This document shows, piece by piece, positions 1 to 10,211 of a stretch of DNA of 64,000 bases. The stretch's first letter is position 1; each line of letters begins with the position of its first letter. A program made the position numbers and the translations under genes. This DNA comes from Ancylobacter sp. Lp-2 (GTDB lineage: Bacteria; Pseudomonadota; Alphaproteobacteria; Rhizobiales; Xanthobacteraceae). The DNA lies in the NCBI RefSeq assembly GCF_020523795.1, contig NZ_JAJALI010000001.1, forward strand, positions 620,001 through 684,000, written 5' to 3'. The notes beneath the pieces were generated by a model that was not told the origin of the DNA, did no database searches, and saw only the letters and a program-made list of their open reading frames with translations.

Positions 1-1
1 C

Positions 2-595
2 TCGCAGGAGTTCCGCGACCGCTACCTCTCCAACCCCGAGGATCCCGAGGCCTTCGAAGGCCGCGCCGTGGTGTTCGACGGGCCGGAGGATTACCACGCC
101 CGCATCGACGATCCCGCGCTCGCCATCGACGAGCACACGGTGCTGTTCATGCGCGGCGCCGGCCCGGTCGGCTATCCCGGCGCGGCGGAAGTGGTGAACA
201 TGCGGGCGCCGGATTACCTCATCAAGGCCGGCGTCCACGCGCTGCCCTGCATCGGCGACGGCCGCCAGTCCGGCACCTCCGGTTCGCCCTCCATCCTCAA
301 CGCCTCGCCGGAAGCGGCGGTCGGCGGCGGCCTCGCGCTGCTGCGCACCGGCGACCGGGTGCGCATCGACCTGAAGCGCAACAGCGCCAACATGCTGATT
401 TCCGAAGAAGAACTGGAACAGCGCCGGCAGGAGCTGGCGGCGAGCGGCGGCTATCACTACCCGGCGCACCAGACGCCCTGGCAGGAGATCCAGCGCAGTT
501 TCGTCGGCCAGCTGGAGACCGGCGCGGTGCTGGAGCCGGCGGTGCGCTACCAGCGCATCGCTCAGACCATGGGGATGCCGCGTGACAACCACTAG
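2..595 (+). CDS. IlvD/Edd-family sugar-acid dehydratase, C-terminal part (L-arabinonate/D-xylonate/D-galactonate type)
   Basis: The reading frame is open from the window edge, so the N-terminus with most of the iron-sulfur ligands is missing; about 197 residues are visible. The segment [20 protein letters not shown] followed by a [15 protein letters not shown] stretch is typical of the C-terminal domain of IlvD/Edd dehydratases acting on pentonates and hexonates rather than dihydroxy-acid dehydratase of branched-chain synthesis. These enzymes turn an aldonic acid into the 2-keto-3-deoxy acid in the cytoplasm. The stop overlaps the next gene (lactonase) by 14 bases, and a 2-keto-3-deoxygalactonate kinase follows, so the gene is part of an oxidative sugar operon. 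Which of arabinonate, xylonate, galactonate or fuconate is the main substrate cannot be read from this fragment. Confidence 0.88.
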   Translation, partial: SQEFRDRYLSNPEDPEAFEGRAVVFDGPEDYHARIDDPALAIDEHTVLFMRGAGPVGYPGAAEVVNMRAPDYLIKAGVHALPCIGDGRQSGTSGSPSILNASPEAAVGGGLALLRTGDRVRIDLKRNSANMLISEEELEQRRQELAASGGYHYPAHQTPWQEIQRSFVGQLETGAVLEPAVRYQRIAQTMGMPRDNH

Positions 596-1505
596 CGCCC
601 CCACCCAAGCCCCAATCCTCGCCCCCGCCGGGGCGGCGACACTGCTCTGCGCCGCGCGCTGCCATCTCGGCGAAGGGCCGAGCTACGACGCGGCCAGCGA
701 CACCGCGTGGTGGTTCGACATTCTCGAGAAGCATCTCTACGCCCAGAGCCCCTCCGGCGGCGCGCACCGCGTGCACGAGCTGCCGGTAATGGCGAGCGCG
801 CTGGCCGTGGTCGACGAGCGCCGGCAGCTCATCTCCACCGAGCACGGGCTGATGCTGCGCGACATAGCCAGCGGCCGGCTGGACAAGGTGGCGGACATTG
901 AGGCCGACGACCCGGCGACGCGCTCCAATGATGCACGGGTGCATCCCTCCGGCACCTTCTGGGTGTCGACCATGGGCAAGCGCGCCGAGCAGGGCGCCGG
1001 CGCCATTTATGCCTTCCGCGCCGGCGCGTTGCTGCGGCTGTTCTCCGGCATCAGCATCCCCAACGCCATCTGCTTCTCGCCGGATGGCACGGTCGGTTAT
1101 TTCGCCGACACCCGCGAGAACACGCTGTTCCGGGTGGAGCTCGACCCGCTGACCGGCCTGCCGGAGGGCGAGCCGCAGACGCTGCACCGCCACCCGGAAG
1201 CCGGCGGCCTCGACGGCGCGGTGACTGACGCCGAGGGGCTGATCTGGTGCGCGATCTGGGGCGGCGGGCGCGTCAACGCCTATTCGCCGGCCGGCGAGTT
1301 GGTCCGCAGCCTCGACGTGCCCGCCCGGCAGCCGAGCTGCCCGGTCTTCGTCGGCCGCGATTTCGACCGGCTGCTGGTCACCTCCGCCTTCGAGGGCATG
1401 GACGAGGCGGCGCGCGCCGGCGATCCCGGCCATGGCCGGACCTTCCTCTTCGATGTCGGCGCGCGCGGACGCGCCGAGCCGCGCGTGCGGCTGGGAGGCC
1501 TGTGA
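582..1505 (+). CDS. SMP-30/gluconolactonase-family sugar lactonase
   Basis: A 307-residue SMP-30/LRE-type beta-propeller. The family hydrolyses aldonolactones to aldonic acids with a divalent metal. Recognisable features are the N-terminal LGEGPSYD with the metal-binding Glu, the WWFDI strand, [19 protein letters not shown] with the conserved Asn/Asp, [12 protein letters not shown], and [20 protein letters not shown] in the last blades. The start is GTG, placed inside the end of the dehydratase gene, and the stop TGA shares one base with the ATG of the next gene, so the three are translationally coupled. It would act one step before the dehydratase, on the lactone made by a sugar 1-dehydrogenase not seen in the window. 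Confidence 0.9.
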   Translation: MTTTSAPTQAPILAPAGAATLLCAARCHLGEGPSYDAASDTAWWFDILEKHLYAQSPSGGAHRVHELPVMASALAVVDERRQLISTEHGLMLRDIASGRLDKVADIEADDPATRSNDARVHPSGTFWVSTMGKRAEQGAGAIYAFRAGALLRLFSGISIPNAICFSPDGTVGYFADTRENTLFRVELDPLTGLPEGEPQTLHRHPEAGGLDGAVTDAEGLIWCAIWGGGRVNAYSPAGELVRSLDVPARQPSCPVFVGRDFDRLLVTSAFEGMDEAARAGDPGHGRTFLFDVGARGRAEPRVRLGGL

Positions 1506-2461
1506 TGCAGGCACCCGCTCAGACCCCCGCTCATGTCGTCGTCGACTGGGGCACGTCGAGCTTCCGCCTGTGGGCGCTGGATGCCGAGGGACAGGTGCTG
1601 GCCGAGCGCCGCAGCCCCCAGGGGCTCGCCGTCTCCGCCGCCGAAGGCTTCGAGGCGGTGCTGGAATCGCATCTCGCCGCGCTCGGCGTGCCGGCCGGCG
1701 TGCCGGTGATGATGTGCGGCATGGTCGGCTCGCGCTCGGGCTGGAAGGAGGCCGCCTATCTCGACGCGCCGGTGCGCCTCGACCGCCTCGCCGAGCTTGC
1801 GACCGAGGTGCCCGCCGCCCGCCGTCCCGTGCGCATCCTGCCCGGCATCGCCCAGCGCGATGTCGAGCACCCCGACGTGATGCGCGGTGAGGAAACCCAG
1901 CTGCTGGCGCTGGCCAGCGATGGGTATGACGGCCTTGCCTGCCTGCCCGGCACCCATTCCAAATGGGTGCGGATGGAGGCCGGTGCCGTCGCCGGTTTCG
2001 CCACCTTCATGACCGGCGAACTGTTCCAGCTGATCCGCACCGCCTCGGTGGTCGCACCGGCGGCAGAAGGGTCGGCGGTGGTCGATCCCGGTTCGCCGGC
2101 CTTTGCCGGCGGTGTTGCCGATGCGCTGGAGGCGCCGGCGGCGATCGGCAACCGGCTGTTCGAATTGCGCGCCGGCTGGCTGCTGGCCGATGCGCCGGCC
2201 GACGATACGCTGGCGCGGCTGTCGGGCCTGCTGATCGGGCTGGAGATCACCGGTGCCTATGCGCGCATGGGCGCGCTCGAGGGCACGGTTCTCGTCGCCT
2301 CGGGGGCTATTGCCGAGCTGTATGGCCGCGCCTTCGCCATTGCAGGCCTTGCCGGCATCGGCCTGTGCGATGCCGAGACCTGCGTGCGCGACGGACTGCA
2401 CGAGGCAGCCCGCATCGCCTTCGCCTCGGCGTCCACCTCTGCCGGGGGAGGCGCGCGATGA
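1505..2461 (+). CDS. dgoK: 2-dehydro-3-deoxygalactonokinase
   Basis: A 318-residue sugar-acid kinase of the DgoK family, phosphorylating 2-keto-3-deoxy-galactonate with ATP to the 6-phosphate, which an aldolase (DgoA) would cleave to pyruvate and glyceraldehyde-3-phosphate. Motifs seen are the N-terminal phosphate-binding DWGTSSFRLW, MMCGMVGSRSGWKE, RGEETQLL, and PGTHSKWVRM followed by FATFMTGE. The ATG shares its first base with the stop of the lactonase. Length fits the family. It ends in an ATGA overlap with a 17-codon open frame, and no DgoA-like aldolase follows. With the dehydratase and lactonase it points to a De Ley-Doudoroff-type route for galactose and perhaps arabinose. Confidence 0.92.
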   Translation: MQAPAQTPAHVVVDWGTSSFRLWALDAEGQVLAERRSPQGLAVSAAEGFEAVLESHLAALGVPAGVPVMMCGMVGSRSGWKEAAYLDAPVRLDRLAELATEVPAARRPVRILPGIAQRDVEHPDVMRGEETQLLALASDGYDGLACLPGTHSKWVRMEAGAVAGFATFMTGELFQLIRTASVVAPAAEGSAVVDPGSPAFAGGVADALEAPAAIGNRLFELRAGWLLADAPADDTLARLSGLLIGLEITGAYARMGALEGTVLVASGAIAELYGRAFAIAGLAGIGLCDAETCVRDGLHEAARIAFASASTSAGGGAR

Positions 2462-2511
2462 GCGCCGCCCGCCCGCCGCGCTCACGGGGGAGCTTGCGCG
2501 CCTCGCGATGA
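2458..2511 (+). other. 17-codon open frame coupled to dgoK, possible leader peptide or remnant of a lost gene
   Basis: An ATG overlaps the dgoK stop as ATGA and is preceded by a very strong GGGGGAGG ribosome site with 7-base spacing, yet the frame closes after 17 codons. The peptide is Arg-, Ala- and Ser-rich and matches nothing I recognise. In related operons dgoA often sits here, so this may be the start region left by its loss; a leader peptide ahead of chvE is the other reading. Translation is likely from the signals, function unknown. Confidence 0.3.
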
Positions 2512-2611
2512 GGCGCGGCTGACGTCACGCGCGGCGACGGACCCTGTGTCCGCTCGCCGCCAAGAACACGGCACGCGAAACGCGGCCATCCAATCCAAAC
2601 GGGAGACCGAG

Positions 2612-3676
2612 ATGAAACGCCTGACCACGACGCTTTCCGCCTTCGCCCTCGGGGCGCTGATGTTCGCCGGTGCCGCCTCCGCCCAGGAGAAGGCGACCGT
2701 CGGCATCGCCATGCCCACCAAGTCCTCCGCCCGCTGGATCGCCGATGGCGACAACATGGTGAAGGTGCTGAAGGAGCGCGGCTACAACACCGATCTGCAA
2801 TATGCCGAGGACGACATCCCCAACCAGCTCTCGCAGATCGAGAACATGGTGACCAAGGGCGCCAAGGTGCTGGTGATCGCCTCCATCGACGGCACCACCC
2901 TGTCGGACGTGCTGAAGCAGGCCGCCGACAAGGGCATCAAGGTCATCGCCTATGACCGACTGATCCGCGAGACGCCGAATGTCGACTACTACGCGACCTT
3001 CGACAATTTCCAGGTCGGCGTGCTGCAGGCGCAGTCGCTGCTGAAGGGCCTCGGCTATCCCGAGAACAAGGGGCCGTTCAACATCGAATTGTTCGGCGGC
3101 TCGCCGGACGACAACAACGCCTATTTCTTCTACGACGGCGCCATGTCGGTGCTGAAGCCGCTGATCGACAACGGCACGCTGAAGGTGGCCTCCGGCCAGC
3201 TGGGCATGGACAAGGTGTCCACCCTGCGCTGGGACGGCGCCACCGCACAGGCGCGCATGGACAACCTCTTGAGCGCCTACTACTCGGACAAGAAGCTCGA
3301 CGGCGTGCTCTCGCCCTATGACGGGCTGTCGATCGGCATCCTGTCCTCGGTCAAGGGCGTCGGCTACGGCTCGGGCGGCGTGAAGATGCCGGTCGTCACC
3401 GGGCAGGACGCCGAGGTGCCGTCGGTGAAGTCGATGCTGGCCGGCGAGCAGTATTCCTCGATCTTCAAGGACACCCGCGAGCTCGCCAAGGTGACCGCCG
3501 ACATGGTCGACGCCTCGCTGTCGGGCAAGACGGTGACGGTGAACGACACCAAGACGTACAATAACGGCAAGAAGGTCGTGCCGTCCTACCTCTTGAAGCC
3601 GGTGGTGGTCGACAAGAGCAACTGGGAACCGGTGCTGGTCGGTTCGGGCTACTACAAGCAGAACCAGATCAACTGA
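2612..3676 (+). CDS. chvE: ChvE-type periplasmic sugar-binding protein
   Basis: A 354-residue ABC solute-binding protein very like Agrobacterium ChvE, which binds galactose, glucose, arabinose and related aldoses and, in Agrobacterium, also presents sugar to the VirA sensor. A signal peptide covers about residues 1-23 with cleavage after AASA. The mature protein starts [17 protein letters not shown] and keeps segments strongly conserved in Chv[57 protein letters not shown] and [20 protein letters not shown] placed the start at the ATG preceded by GGGAG with 6-base spacing; an in-frame upstream extension lacks a signal. It is followed by a hairpin and the ATPase and permease genes gguA and gguB. 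No VirA or vir genes are visible, so a nutritional role is assumed. Confidence 0.95.
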   Translation: MKRLTTTLSAFALGALMFAGAASAQEKATVGIAMPTKSSARWIADGDNMVKVLKERGYNTDLQYAEDDIPNQLSQIENMVTKGAKVLVIASIDGTTLSDVLKQAADKGIKVIAYDRLIRETPNVDYYATFDNFQVGVLQAQSLLKGLGYPENKGPFNIELFGGSPDDNNAYFFYDGAMSVLKPLIDNGTLKVASGQLGMDKVSTLRWDGATAQARMDNLLSAYYSDKKLDGVLSPYDGLSIGILSSVKGVGYGSGGVKMPVVTGQDAEVPSVKSMLAGEQYSSIFKDTRELAKVTADMVDASLSGKTVTVNDTKTYNNGKKVVPSYLLKPVVVDKSNWEPVLVGSGYYKQNQIN

Positions 3677-3710
3677 GGCGATCCGGAAGCCTCCCGTCAA
3701 CCCAGAGGCT

Positions 3711-3744
3711 CCCGCGCCGGCGGTTCGATCCCGTCCGGCGCGGG
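3711..3744 (+). other. Stem-loop between chvE and gguA (mRNA stabiliser or partial terminator)
   Basis: CCCGCGCCGG at 3711-3720 pairs perfectly with CCGGCGCGGG at 3735-3744 around a 14-base loop, and GGC/GCC outside extend it. There is no T-run. Such hairpins after binding-protein genes commonly raise their transcript level above that of the ATPase and permease. Confidence 0.6.
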
Positions 3745-3767
3745 GCCTGTTCGAGAGGAAGCGGCTC

Positions 3768-5386
<1,619 letters not shown>

Positions 5387-5390
<4 letters not shown>

Positions 5391-6574
5391 GCGACGCCGC
5401 GCTGAAGGAAAAGCCGTCCCATGCCGGCTTCCTGAAGAACAATCTGCGCGAATACGGGATGATGCTCTCGCTGTTCGCCATCATGATCTTCTTCGAGGTG
5501 GTGACCAACGGCACGCTGCTGCGGCCGCTGAACCTCACCAACCTCGTGCTGCAGAACAGCTACATCGTCATCATGGCGCTGGGCATGCTCCTGGTCATCG
5601 TCACCGGGCATATCGACCTGTCGGTCGGTTCGGTGGCGGGCTTCGTCGGCGCGGTGGCGGCGGTGCTGATCGTCAAGCTGGGCGTGCCCTGGGTGCTGGC
5701 CACCCTCATCTGTCTTTTGCTCGGCGCGGCCATCGGCGCGGCGCAGGGCTATTGGGTGGCCTATTTCAAGATCCCGTCCTTCATCGTCACCCTGGCCGGC
5801 ATGCTGGTGTTCAAGGGGCTGGCGCTCGCCATCCTCGCCGGCCAGTCGGTCGGTCCGTTCCCGGTCGAGTTCCAGAAGCTGTCCTCCGGCTTCATCCCCG
5901 AACTGGTCCCCGATGCCGGCACGCTCTACCCGACCTCGCTCGCCATCGGCGCGGTCCTGGCGCTGGCGCTGGTGTGGCAGAACTTCCGCGCCCGCGCCCG
6001 GCAGGAGAGCCACGGCATCGAGACCGAGCCCTATGGCTTCTTCCTGTTGAAGAACGCGGTGTTCTTCGCGGTGATCGTCTATTTCGCCTATCTCATCGCC
6101 TCGCATCGCGGCCTGCCCAATGTGCTGGTCATCATGACCGCCCTGGTGGCGCTCTACGGCTTCATGACTACCCGCACGGTGATCGGCCGGCAGATCTATG
6201 CGGTGGGCGGCAACGAGAAGGCGGCCAAGCTGTCCGGCATCAAGACCGAGCGGCTCACCTTCCTCACCTTCGTCAATATGGGCGTCTTGGCGGCGCTGGC
6301 CGGCCTGATCTTCGCCGCGCGGCTGAACACCGCGACGCCCAAGGCCGGCCTCGGTTTCGAGCTCGACGTCATCGCCGCCTGCTTCATCGGCGGCGCCTCG
6401 GCTTATGGCGGCGTCGGGCGGGTCGGCGGCGCGGTGATCGGCGCGCTGATCATGGGGGTGATGAACAACGGCATGTCGATCCTCGGCATCGGCATCGACT
6501 ACCAGCAGGTCATCAAGGGCCTGGTGCTGCTCGGCGCCGTCTGCCTCGACGTCTACAACCAGAAGCGGGCGTGA
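5387..6574 (+). CDS. gguB: Sugar ABC transporter permease GguB
   Basis: A 395-residue inner-membrane permease of the CUT2/RbsC-XylH class, with about ten hydrophobic segments. Conserved features are the [21 protein letters not shown] region of the second and third helices, the [19 protein letters not shown] stretch, and the ATPase-contact region [20 protein letters not shown], followed by [20 protein letters not shown] near the C-terminus. It begins in an ATGA overlap with gguA, so the pair is translationally coupled. ChvE, GguA and GguB complete an importer for galactose- and arabinose-like sugars, in line with the sugar-acid genes immediately upstream. It is the last gene of the plus-strand block and faces a convergent operon. 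Confidence 0.95.
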
Positions 6575-6647
6575 CAGGGGATCGGCACGGCACCGCCTGG
6601 CCGGTTTCTACAAAGTGCGCGGTGCCAGTGCCGCAGAAGCTTCCCGT

Positions 6648-7799
6648 CTAAACAGCGCGCGGCGCCAGTGCCGCGCGCCCGCGTGCCTTCAATTCGTCCA
6701 CCGAGGTCAGCCCCATCAACGCGAGGGTGAGGCTCACCTCCTCGGCGAGATGGGCGAGGATGCGGGCGACGCCCGCTTCGCCGCCGGCGCCGAGCCCGTA
6801 GACATAGGCGCGGCCGAGCAGCACGCCGGAAACGCCGAGCGCCAGCGCCTTAACGATGTCCGCCCCTCGCCGCACGCCGCCGTCGAACAGCACCTCCATG
6901 GAGCCGTCGAGCGCGTCGGTGATCGCCGGCAGCGCCGCGATGGTGGAGGAGGTGCCGTCGAGCTGCCGCCCGCCATGGTTGGAGACGACGATGGCATCCG
7001 CCCCCGCCGCCCGCGCGGTCAGCGCGTCCTCCGGCGCGAGGATGCCCTTCAGCACCAGCCGACCCTTCCAGCGCCCGCGCAGCCAGTCGACATCCTTCCA
7101 CGACAGGCCGGTGTCGATGCGCCGCGACAAGTTTCCGGCCTGCTCCAGCACCCCCCGGCCGAATTCCGCCCGGTGCTTCACCGCGCCGACCTCCGGCATG
7201 CCGGCGCTGAGCATGTCGAGGCACCAGCGCGGCCGGGTCGCCAGCCGCAGCCCGAGCGCCGGGGTGATCCGCGTCAGTGCCCGGAAGCCGTTGCGCACGT
7301 CGCGCTCGCGCACGCCGGTGATGGCGGTGTCGACGGTGAGATAAAGCGTGTCGACGCCGGCCGCCTCGGCCTGCGCCAGCAATTCGTCGCCGATGGCGCG
7401 GTCGCTCATCACATAGAGTTGGAAATGCAGCGGCCCGGAGGTGGCGGCGCGCAGCTCGCCCAGCGAGGCGATGGAGAAGGTGGAGAGGCACAGCGGCACG
7501 CCGGCCGCATGCGCCGCGCGCGCCGCCGCGATTTCGCCATGGCCGGCATAGAGGCCGAGGAAGCCCACCGGCCCCGGCATGAACGGCAGCTTATGCCGCG
7601 CGCCGAGGAAATCGGTCGAAAGGTCGCGCACCGAGATGTCGTTCAACACCCGCTGCACCAGCGTCCAGCGCTGGAAATCGGCGCGGTTGGCCCTGAGCGT
7701 GTCCTCGTTGAAGGAGCCGCCATCGACATAGTCGAAGAAGATTTTCGGCAACCGGCGCTTGGCCGCCGCGCGGGCATCCTCGACATTGACGATGGTCAT
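6648..7799 (-). CDS. FMN-dependent alpha-hydroxy-acid oxidase/dehydrogenase (LldD family)
   Basis: A 383-residue TIM-barrel flavoprotein oxidising (S)-2-hydroxy acids to 2-oxo acids; relatives include L-lactate dehydrogenase LldD, glycolate oxidase and mandelate dehydrogenase. It shows the N-terminal PKIFFDYVDGGSFNEDT, the substrate-binding Tyr in FQLYVM, TVDTAITGVRERD with the conserved Asp and Arg, the catalytic His/Arg in SNHGGRQLDG, and the phosphate site FDGGVRRGADIVKALALG with GRAYVYGL. It is the last gene of the minus-strand run that begins with an ABC importer at 15211, 87 bases after the kinase gene. In that setting the substrate may be a metabolite of the pathway (for example sulfolactate) or simply lactate; the sequence does not decide. 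Confidence 0.88.
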   Translation of the reverse strand: MTIVNVEDARAAAKRRLPKIFFDYVDGGSFNEDTLRANRADFQRWTLVQRVLNDISVRDLSTDFLGARHKLPFMPGPVGFLGLYAGHGEIAAARAAHAAGVPLCLSTFSIASLGELRAATSGPLHFQLYVMSDRAIGDELLAQAEAAGVDTLYLTVDTAITGVRERDVRNGFRALTRITPALGLRLATRPRWCLDMLSAGMPEVGAVKHRAEFGRGVLEQAGNLSRRIDTGLSWKDVDWLRGRWKGRLVLKGILAPEDALTARAAGADAIVVSNHGGRQLDGTSSTIAALPAITDALDGSMEVLFDGGVRRGADIVKALALGVSGVLLGRAYVYGLGAGGEAGVARILAHLAEEVSLTLALMGLTSVDELKARGRAALAPRAV

Positions 7800-7886
7800 T
7801 ACTGTACTCCGGCGCTCGTTGCTGTGCGTTCCTATAGGCCGCCGGCGCCCGCTTTGTCGCGATGAACCAAGGGCGAAGCCGGCGGC

Positions 7887-9176
7887 TCAGCCCCGCACGG
7901 GATCGATGGCGTCGAGGAAGCGCGTCACCACATCCTCGCCGGCCACCGGCTCCGAGCCGACCATCACCGCCACCGACAGCCCGATCAGCGAGGAGACCGG
8001 TGTGTGCGAGCGGACCCCGGCGCGCAGATTCATCACCAGCGTCGGGCAGAGGAACAGGCCGAGCCGGATCACTTGGCGCCAGTCCGCCGGCAGCAGGCCG
8101 CGCGCCGCGAGGTCGGCGAGCAGCGGCCGCCAGACTTCTTGCGCCTTCACCTCCAGCAGCCCCTGCCGCACCGGCGACAGCGCCCAGTCGGTCTCGACGA
8201 TGAGATGACCGGGCTCCAGCTGCACGGACGCCGAGAACCGCTCGCTGGCCAGCGCGGGGTCGTAGAGCCAGAACGGATGTGCGAACACATTGTGGAACGT
8301 CGCCTTCACCTCGGCGAGCAGCGTCGGCACATTGGCGCCGGCAAAGGCGGGGTCGAAGAAGGCGAGATGCGCCGTCTCTCCCGTGCGGGTGAACCAGACA
8401 TTGGCGTTGTGCGCGTCGCCATGGGCGACCACCCCGCCGGCATCGGCGAGGCGTTCCGGCCGCAGCCGCGCCGCGGCGGCGTCGAACAGTTCGCCGAGCG
8501 AGCGGGCATAGGCGGTGCCGTTGATCACGAAGCGCCGCGCCGAGATGTCGGCCCAGTCCAGTTCGAGGCCGGGAAAGGCGAAGGACTCGCCGACATAATA
8601 GTCGGCGAAACGCCCGCCGGGATACCGCCGCCCACCCTCCCGCAGGCGGTCGATCAGTCGCTCGTGAAACAGCCGGTGGATCGGTTCGGCCGCCGCTTCG
8701 TCAGGGGTGATCGGGTGCAGGCTGGCGCGATAGGTGGCTATGAGCCGCCGCGACAGCCGGCGCTCCGCCTCGATCGCGAGCTTCCGCATTGCCGCGTCAT
8801 CGGCGAGGTCGAGCGCGCGCACCACGTCGGAGAAGCGCGGCTCGTCGCGGCGGCGATAGACTAGGATCTGTTCGCCCGGCTCGGTCGAGACATGCACGGG
8901 CTGGTCGACCGGCAGGCCGGCGCGGGCGAGGATGTCGGCGCGGTAATACTCGCCGGCCATCGCCTCCTCTCCCTCTTCCTGATGGAACTTGAAGAAGAAG
9001 GCGCCGTCCTCGGTGTCGAAGAAGCCATTGAGCGAGTTGAGGCTGTACTGGTCGAGATTGATCCGCACATTCGTGGCCCGCAGCCCGAACAGGTCGGCCA
9101 GCAGGCGTGCCAGCGGCGCTTCCGCCGTCTTCGGGTCGCGCGCCGCCAGCGCCCGCAATTCCGCGGTACGGCTCAT
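7887..9176 (-). CDS. Phosphotransferase-family (protein-kinase-like fold) small-molecule kinase
   Basis: A 429-residue cytoplasmic protein with the aminoglycoside/choline-kinase fold. The catalytic loop is AHGDAHNANVWF near the middle of the protein (HGDxHxxN) and the metal-binding Asp is in AFFDPAFAG; the nucleotide-binding Lys is probably in AFFFKFHQEEGEEAM. Substrate not recognised. The start overlaps the stop of the zinc dehydrogenase as ATGA, so it belongs to the same operon, where it would phosphorylate a small hydroxylated compound either to trap it or to activate it. An antibiotic-resistance role is unlikely from the catabolic setting. Confidence 0.78.
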   Translation of the reverse strand: MSRTAELRALAARDPKTAEAPLARLLADLFGLRATNVRINLDQYSLNSLNGFFDTEDGAFFFKFHQEEGEEAMAGEYYRADILARAGLPVDQPVHVSTEPGEQILVYRRRDEPRFSDVVRALDLADDAAMRKLAIEAERRLSRRLIATYRASLHPITPDEAAAEPIHRLFHERLIDRLREGGRRYPGGRFADYYVGESFAFPGLELDWADISARRFVINGTAYARSLGELFDAAAARLRPERLADAGGVVAHGDAHNANVWFTRTGETAHLAFFDPAFAGANVPTLLAEVKATFHNVFAHPFWLYDPALASERFSASVQLEPGHLIVETDWALSPVRQGLLEVKAQEVWRPLLADLAARGLLPADWRQVIRLGLFLCPTLVMNLRAGVRSHTPVSSLIGLSVAVMVGSEPVAGEDVVTRFLDAIDPVRG

Positions 9177-10201
9177 GTCGGCACCCCATCGGGGCGGATG
9201 ATGGTCTTGAGCCCGGTCGCCTCCCCGCGGATCAGCCGCTGATAGGCGTCCGGCACCGCGTCGAGGTCGATCTGCCGGTCGACCAGCCGCACGAGGTCGG
9301 CTTCCAGCCCTGCCAGCTGCGCCACTGCCGCTGGCAGCTCGTCGGTGAAGGCGTGGCAGCCGATCATCGTCAGCTCGCGCTCGACCAGGAGGTTCGGGTC
9401 GATGTCGAGCGTGCCGTGGAAGATGCCGACCAGTGCTACCCGTCCGCCGCCCTCCAGCACGCCGACGAGATGCGACAGCGCGGCGGTGGAGCCGGTCGCC
9501 TCGATGGAAGCCACCGGCAGCATGCCGCCGAGCGCGGCGCGGATCTCGCCGGCATCGAGCACCACCGCCCGCGCGCCGGTCACCTCCGCCACCCGCGCGG
9601 CGCGGGCGGCGTTGCGGTCGGCGACCAGGATCGGCCCGTCATGGCGGCGCGCCAGCACCAGCGCGGCGAGGCCGCCGATCGGCCCGCAGCCGAGCACCAG
9701 CACCGGCTCGCCCGGCTGTGGCCTGAGCCGCTTCACCGCGTGGAGCGCCACCGCCAGTGGCTCGGCCATCGCCGCCACCGCCGGGTCGACCTCCGGCGCC
9801 ACCGCCAGCAGGAGGCGCGCCGGCAGCACGATCTCCTGCGCGAAGCCGCCGTTGCAGGCCTCGCCGATAAATCCGAGCCTCTCGCACAGGTGATGCCGCC
9901 CGTCCCGGCAGGCGGCGCAGTCGCCGCACCAGAAGCGCGAATCCGCCACCACCGTGTCGCCGGTGGCAAAGCCGGTCACGCCGGCGCCGATCTCGGTCAC
10001 TACCCCGGCCAGCTCATGCCCGGCGATGGAGGGCGCGCGGCTGATCCACTGCCCGGTGCGGAAATTATGGATGTCGGAGCCGCAAATGCCGGCCGCCGTC
10101 ACCTTCAGCCGCACCCAGCCCGGCTCGGGCGCGCCGGGCGCCGGCACCTCCTCGACGCGCAGATCGCCGGCACCATGCAGCCGCACCGCTTTCATCGCCA
10201 A
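9173..10201 (-). CDS. Zinc-dependent alcohol/polyol dehydrogenase (MDR family)
   Basis: A 342-residue medium-chain dehydrogenase. The catalytic-zinc Cys is in AAGICGSDIHNF, the His-Glu pair in IAGHELAGVV, and the structural-zinc cysteines are in CGDCAACRDGRHHLC, so both zinc sites look intact. The Rossmann motif is VLGCGPIGGLAAL and the cofactor-selecting acidic residue follows in ILVADRNAAR, which favours NAD. Nearest types are sorbitol, idonate and threonine dehydrogenase relatives. It lies 10 bases after the histidinol-dehydrogenase paralogue and overlaps the kinase by four bases. With the short-chain dehydrogenase upstream, this is the combination of two 2-dehydrogenases plus a HisD-like enzyme reported for dihydroxypropanesulfonate use; that link is inference. 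Confidence 0.88.
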   Translation of the reverse strand: MAMKAVRLHGAGDLRVEEVPAPGAPEPGWVRLKVTAAGICGSDIHNFRTGQWISRAPSIAGHELAGVVTEIGAGVTGFATGDTVVADSRFWCGDCAACRDGRHHLCERLGFIGEACNGGFAQEIVLPARLLLAVAPEVDPAVAAMAEPLAVALHAVKRLRPQPGEPVLVLGCGPIGGLAALVLARRHDGPILVADRNAARAARVAEVTGARAVVLDAGEIRAALGGMLPVASIEATGSTAALSHLVGVLEGGGRVALVGIFHGTLDIDPNLLVERELTMIGCHAFTDELPAAVAQLAGLEADLVRLVDRQIDLDAVPDAYQRLIRGEATGLKTIIRPDGVPT

Positions 10202-10211
10202 ACCGCCTTCA

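Noticed and set aside
7887-9176. Aminoglycoside resistance gene
   Set aside because: Only the general fold and HGDxHxxN loop are shared; it is embedded in a catabolic operon.
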